From: SURF-24 sp964537965
Lineage (GTDB): Bacteria > Bacteroidota > Ignavibacteria > Ignavibacteriales > SURF-24
Direction: 5' to 3'
Length of the DNA: 7,977 nt
NCBI GenBank assembly: GCA_964537965.1
Contig: CAZIDB010000215.1
Span: forward strand, 1 to 7,977
Numbering within the stretch: the first letter of the stretch is position 1; the number at the start of each line of letters is the position of its first letter. Below the pieces are notes generated by a model. It had not been told where the DNA came from, did not search any database, and saw nothing but the letters and a program-made list of their open reading frames with translations. Positions 6,836-7,977 of the stretch are shown here, in pieces. The translations under genes were made by a program, and so were the position numbers.

Positions 6836-7657
6836 ATGAAAAAATATCTGCTGATAACTTTATTCTTTTGCAACGTTTTAATTAATGCGCAGGTAAACGT
6901 TGCCCAGGGATCTACTTCCTATAAATATGATTATAATATTTTATACAGACAAAATCCCGAAGAGATAAAAGATTCTTACGCAGATAGCTTGTGCAGGCTT
7001 GATGTTTATTATCCTGTAAACAAGAAAAATTTTACTACTGTTGTATGGTTTCATGGCGGGGGATTAACAGGCGGAAGAAGAGCAATACCTGATGAGTTGA
7101 AAAACCAGGGAATTGCAATTGTTGATGTTGATTACAGGTTAAGTCCTAAAGTTTATTGCAAAGAAATAATTGATGATGCAGCGGCTGCAATCGCCTGGAC
7201 GTTTATAAATATTCCAAAGTATGGAGGAGATACAAATAAGATATTTATTTCCGGTCACTCAGCAGGTGGTTATTTAGTTATGATGGCCGGGCTCGATAAG
7301 AAATGGCTCGCAAAATATAACATAGATGCTGATAGAATTGCCGGAATAATTCCGTTCAGCGGACAAGCTATAACTCACTTTACGATTAGGAAAGAAAGAA
7401 ACATTCCAGAGACTCAACCGGTGATTGATGAATTTGCACCTCTTTATCACATAAGAAAAGATGCTCCTCCGTTAATCTTGATTACAGGTGATAGAGAATT
7501 AGAATTGCTTGGCAGGTACGAAGAGAATGCTTACCTGTACAGAATGATGAAAATTGCCGGGCATAAAGAAACATCATTATATGAACTAGATGGATTTGAC
7601 CACGGAGATATGGTTAAACCGGCATGTACAATTATGTTAAAGCATATTTTCAAATAA
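6836..7657 (+). CDS. Exported alpha/beta-hydrolase esterase (acetyl/feruloyl-esterase-like)
   Basis: A 273-residue serine esterase of the alpha/beta-hydrolase_3 / BD-FAE type, which typically removes acetyl or aromatic acyl groups from carbohydrates or related small esters. A signal peptide (MKKYLLITLFFCNVLINA, cut before Q19) directs it to the periplasm. HGGG (73-76) forms the oxyanion hole. The nucleophile elbow is GHSAGG with S142; D219 in ITGDRE and H256 in FDHGD complete the triad. The DVDYRLSP stretch is typical of the hormone-sensitive-lipase-like group. The start is uncertain by two codons: a GTG at 6830 is in frame, but the ATG at 6836 begins a standard MKK signal peptide with GGAA at 6825-6828 in front. 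C12 is not in a lipobox, so a lipoprotein is unlikely. It lies 35 nt after the methyltransferase and is probably the last gene of the GH2 operon; a carbohydrate ester substrate is inferred from that context. Confidence 0.92.
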   Translation: MKKYLLITLFFCNVLINAQVNVAQGSTSYKYDYNILYRQNPEEIKDSYADSLCRLDVYYPVNKKNFTTVVWFHGGGLTGGRRAIPDELKNQGIAIVDVDYRLSPKVYCKEIIDDAAAAIAWTFINIPKYGGDTNKIFISGHSAGGYLVMMAGLDKKWLAKYNIDADRIAGIIPFSGQAITHFTIRKERNIPETQPVIDEFAPLYHIRKDAPPLILITGDRELELLGRYEENAYLYRMMKIAGHKETSLYELDGFDHGDMVKPACTIMLKHIFK

Positions 7658-7668
7658 ATAAATGCTTT
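7639..7668. terminator. Weak AT-rich hairpin at the convergent gene ends
   Basis: AAAGCAT (7639-7645) and ATGCTTT (7662-7668) are perfect 7-bp reverse complements around a 16-nt loop containing the esterase stop codon, followed by one more T on the + strand. It sits where two converging genes end, the place for a shared bidirectional terminator. Each arm has only two G/C bases and the loop is long, so stability would be low. Confidence 0.25.
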
Positions 7669-7677
7669 TCAAAATTA

Positions 7678-7977
7678 TTATCCAAGTGCAACGTCAAGCA
7701 CCATCATTACGGCAAAACCAAGCATAGTTCCGGTTGTAGCTACATCAGTATTTTCACCGTTCTGAGATTCGGGTACTAATTCTTCAACTACAACAAAAAT
7801 CATTGCCCCGGCTGCAAATGCTAAAGCATAAGGTAGTATTGGCTGCGCCATTAAAACAAATGCAGCACCAATAACTCCTGCAACAGGTTCAACTATTCCT
7901 GATAGCTGACCATACCAAAAACTTTTTAATCTTGTAAGCCCTTCTCTTCTTAACGGCATTGATACTGCGAGACCTTC
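7678..7977 (-). CDS. ZIP-family metal transporter, C-terminal part (5' end outside window)
   Basis: The last 99 codons of an inner-membrane ZIP (GufA/ZupT-like) transporter, which imports zinc, iron or other divalent metals. The frame stays open to the right edge. The first visible residues, [14 protein letters not shown], continue the family's HNxPEG metal-binding helix, whose H, N and P lie outside the window. [14 protein letters not shown] follows; its E-P motif is the second half of the binuclear metal site. Two more hydrophobic segments ([18 protein letters not shown] and [17 protein letters not shown]) finish the protein, joined by a short acidic hydrophilic loop ([12 protein letters not shown]). 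The internal ATG at 7957-7959 is not the start. The gene converges on the esterase with a 20-nt gap and belongs to a separate transcription unit, so no link to the glycan genes is implied. Metal preference cannot be read from this part. Confidence 0.94.
   Translation of the reverse strand, partial: EGLAVSMPLRREGLTRLKSFWYGQLSGIVEPVAGVIGAAFVLMAQPILPYALAFAAGAMIFVVVEELVPESQNGENTDVATTGTMLGFAVMMVLDVALG

Noticed and set aside
6869..6871. Cysteine in the esterase signal peptide as a lipoprotein anchor
   Set aside because: The residues before it (LFF) do not form a lipobox, and a better signal peptidase I site (INA|Q) follows.
1..7977. Mobile elements, CRISPR arrays, tRNA or rRNA genes
   Set aside because: No tandem spacer-repeat pattern, transposase motifs, terminal inverted repeats around a gene, or RNA-gene-like sequence was seen; coding sequence fills nearly the whole window.

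Overview
The window is about 8 kb of AT-rich DNA (GC visibly below 40%) from a Gram-negative bacterium, most likely a member of the Bacteroidota/Ignavibacteria group. Four things point that way. The exporter consists of an HlyD/MacA-type adaptor, a stand-alone ABC ATPase and two MacB/FtsX-like permeases. The two secreted proteins have short signal peptides that end in A followed by Q (FA|Q and NA|Q). Ribosome-binding sites are weak (GGGAA rather than AGGAGG). The two secreted enzymes are of glycan-degrading type. The placement is an inference from style, not from a marker gene.

Layout. (1) Positions 1-3992, + strand: the 3' part of a periplasmic adaptor gene, a 12-bp perfect hairpin, a MacB/LolD-type ATPase, and two paralogous permeases joined by a 1-nt TAATG stop/start overlap. 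Together they look like a tripartite MacA-MacB-type efflux pump whose permease is probably a heterodimer. The outer-membrane TolC partner is not in view and may lie upstream. A GC-rich hairpin at 4017-4036 closes this unit. (2) Positions 3993-4158: a 166-bp intergenic stretch holding that hairpin and a T8 run; I see no convincing promoter consensus. (3) Positions 4159-7657, + strand: a probable three-gene operon with gaps of 44 and 35 nt. It encodes an exported GH2 glycosidase, a class I SAM-dependent methyltransferase and an exported alpha/beta-hydrolase esterase. The GH2 aligns with E. coli beta-glucuronidase at nearly all substrate-contact positions I can place, including the N-x-K carboxylate motif, but lacks the long active-site loop of UidA. 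(4) Positions 7678-7977, - strand: the C-terminal third of a ZIP-family metal transporter, convergent with the esterase and running off the right edge.

The two periplasmic enzymes could act together: the esterase would remove acyl groups and the GH2 would release terminal uronic acid (or another sugar) from an oligosaccharide. The methyltransferase's role is not evident. Every gene belongs to a recognisable family and I see no clear new system. The GH2-methyltransferase-esterase cassette and the hairpin inside the efflux operon are the parts most worth a second look.
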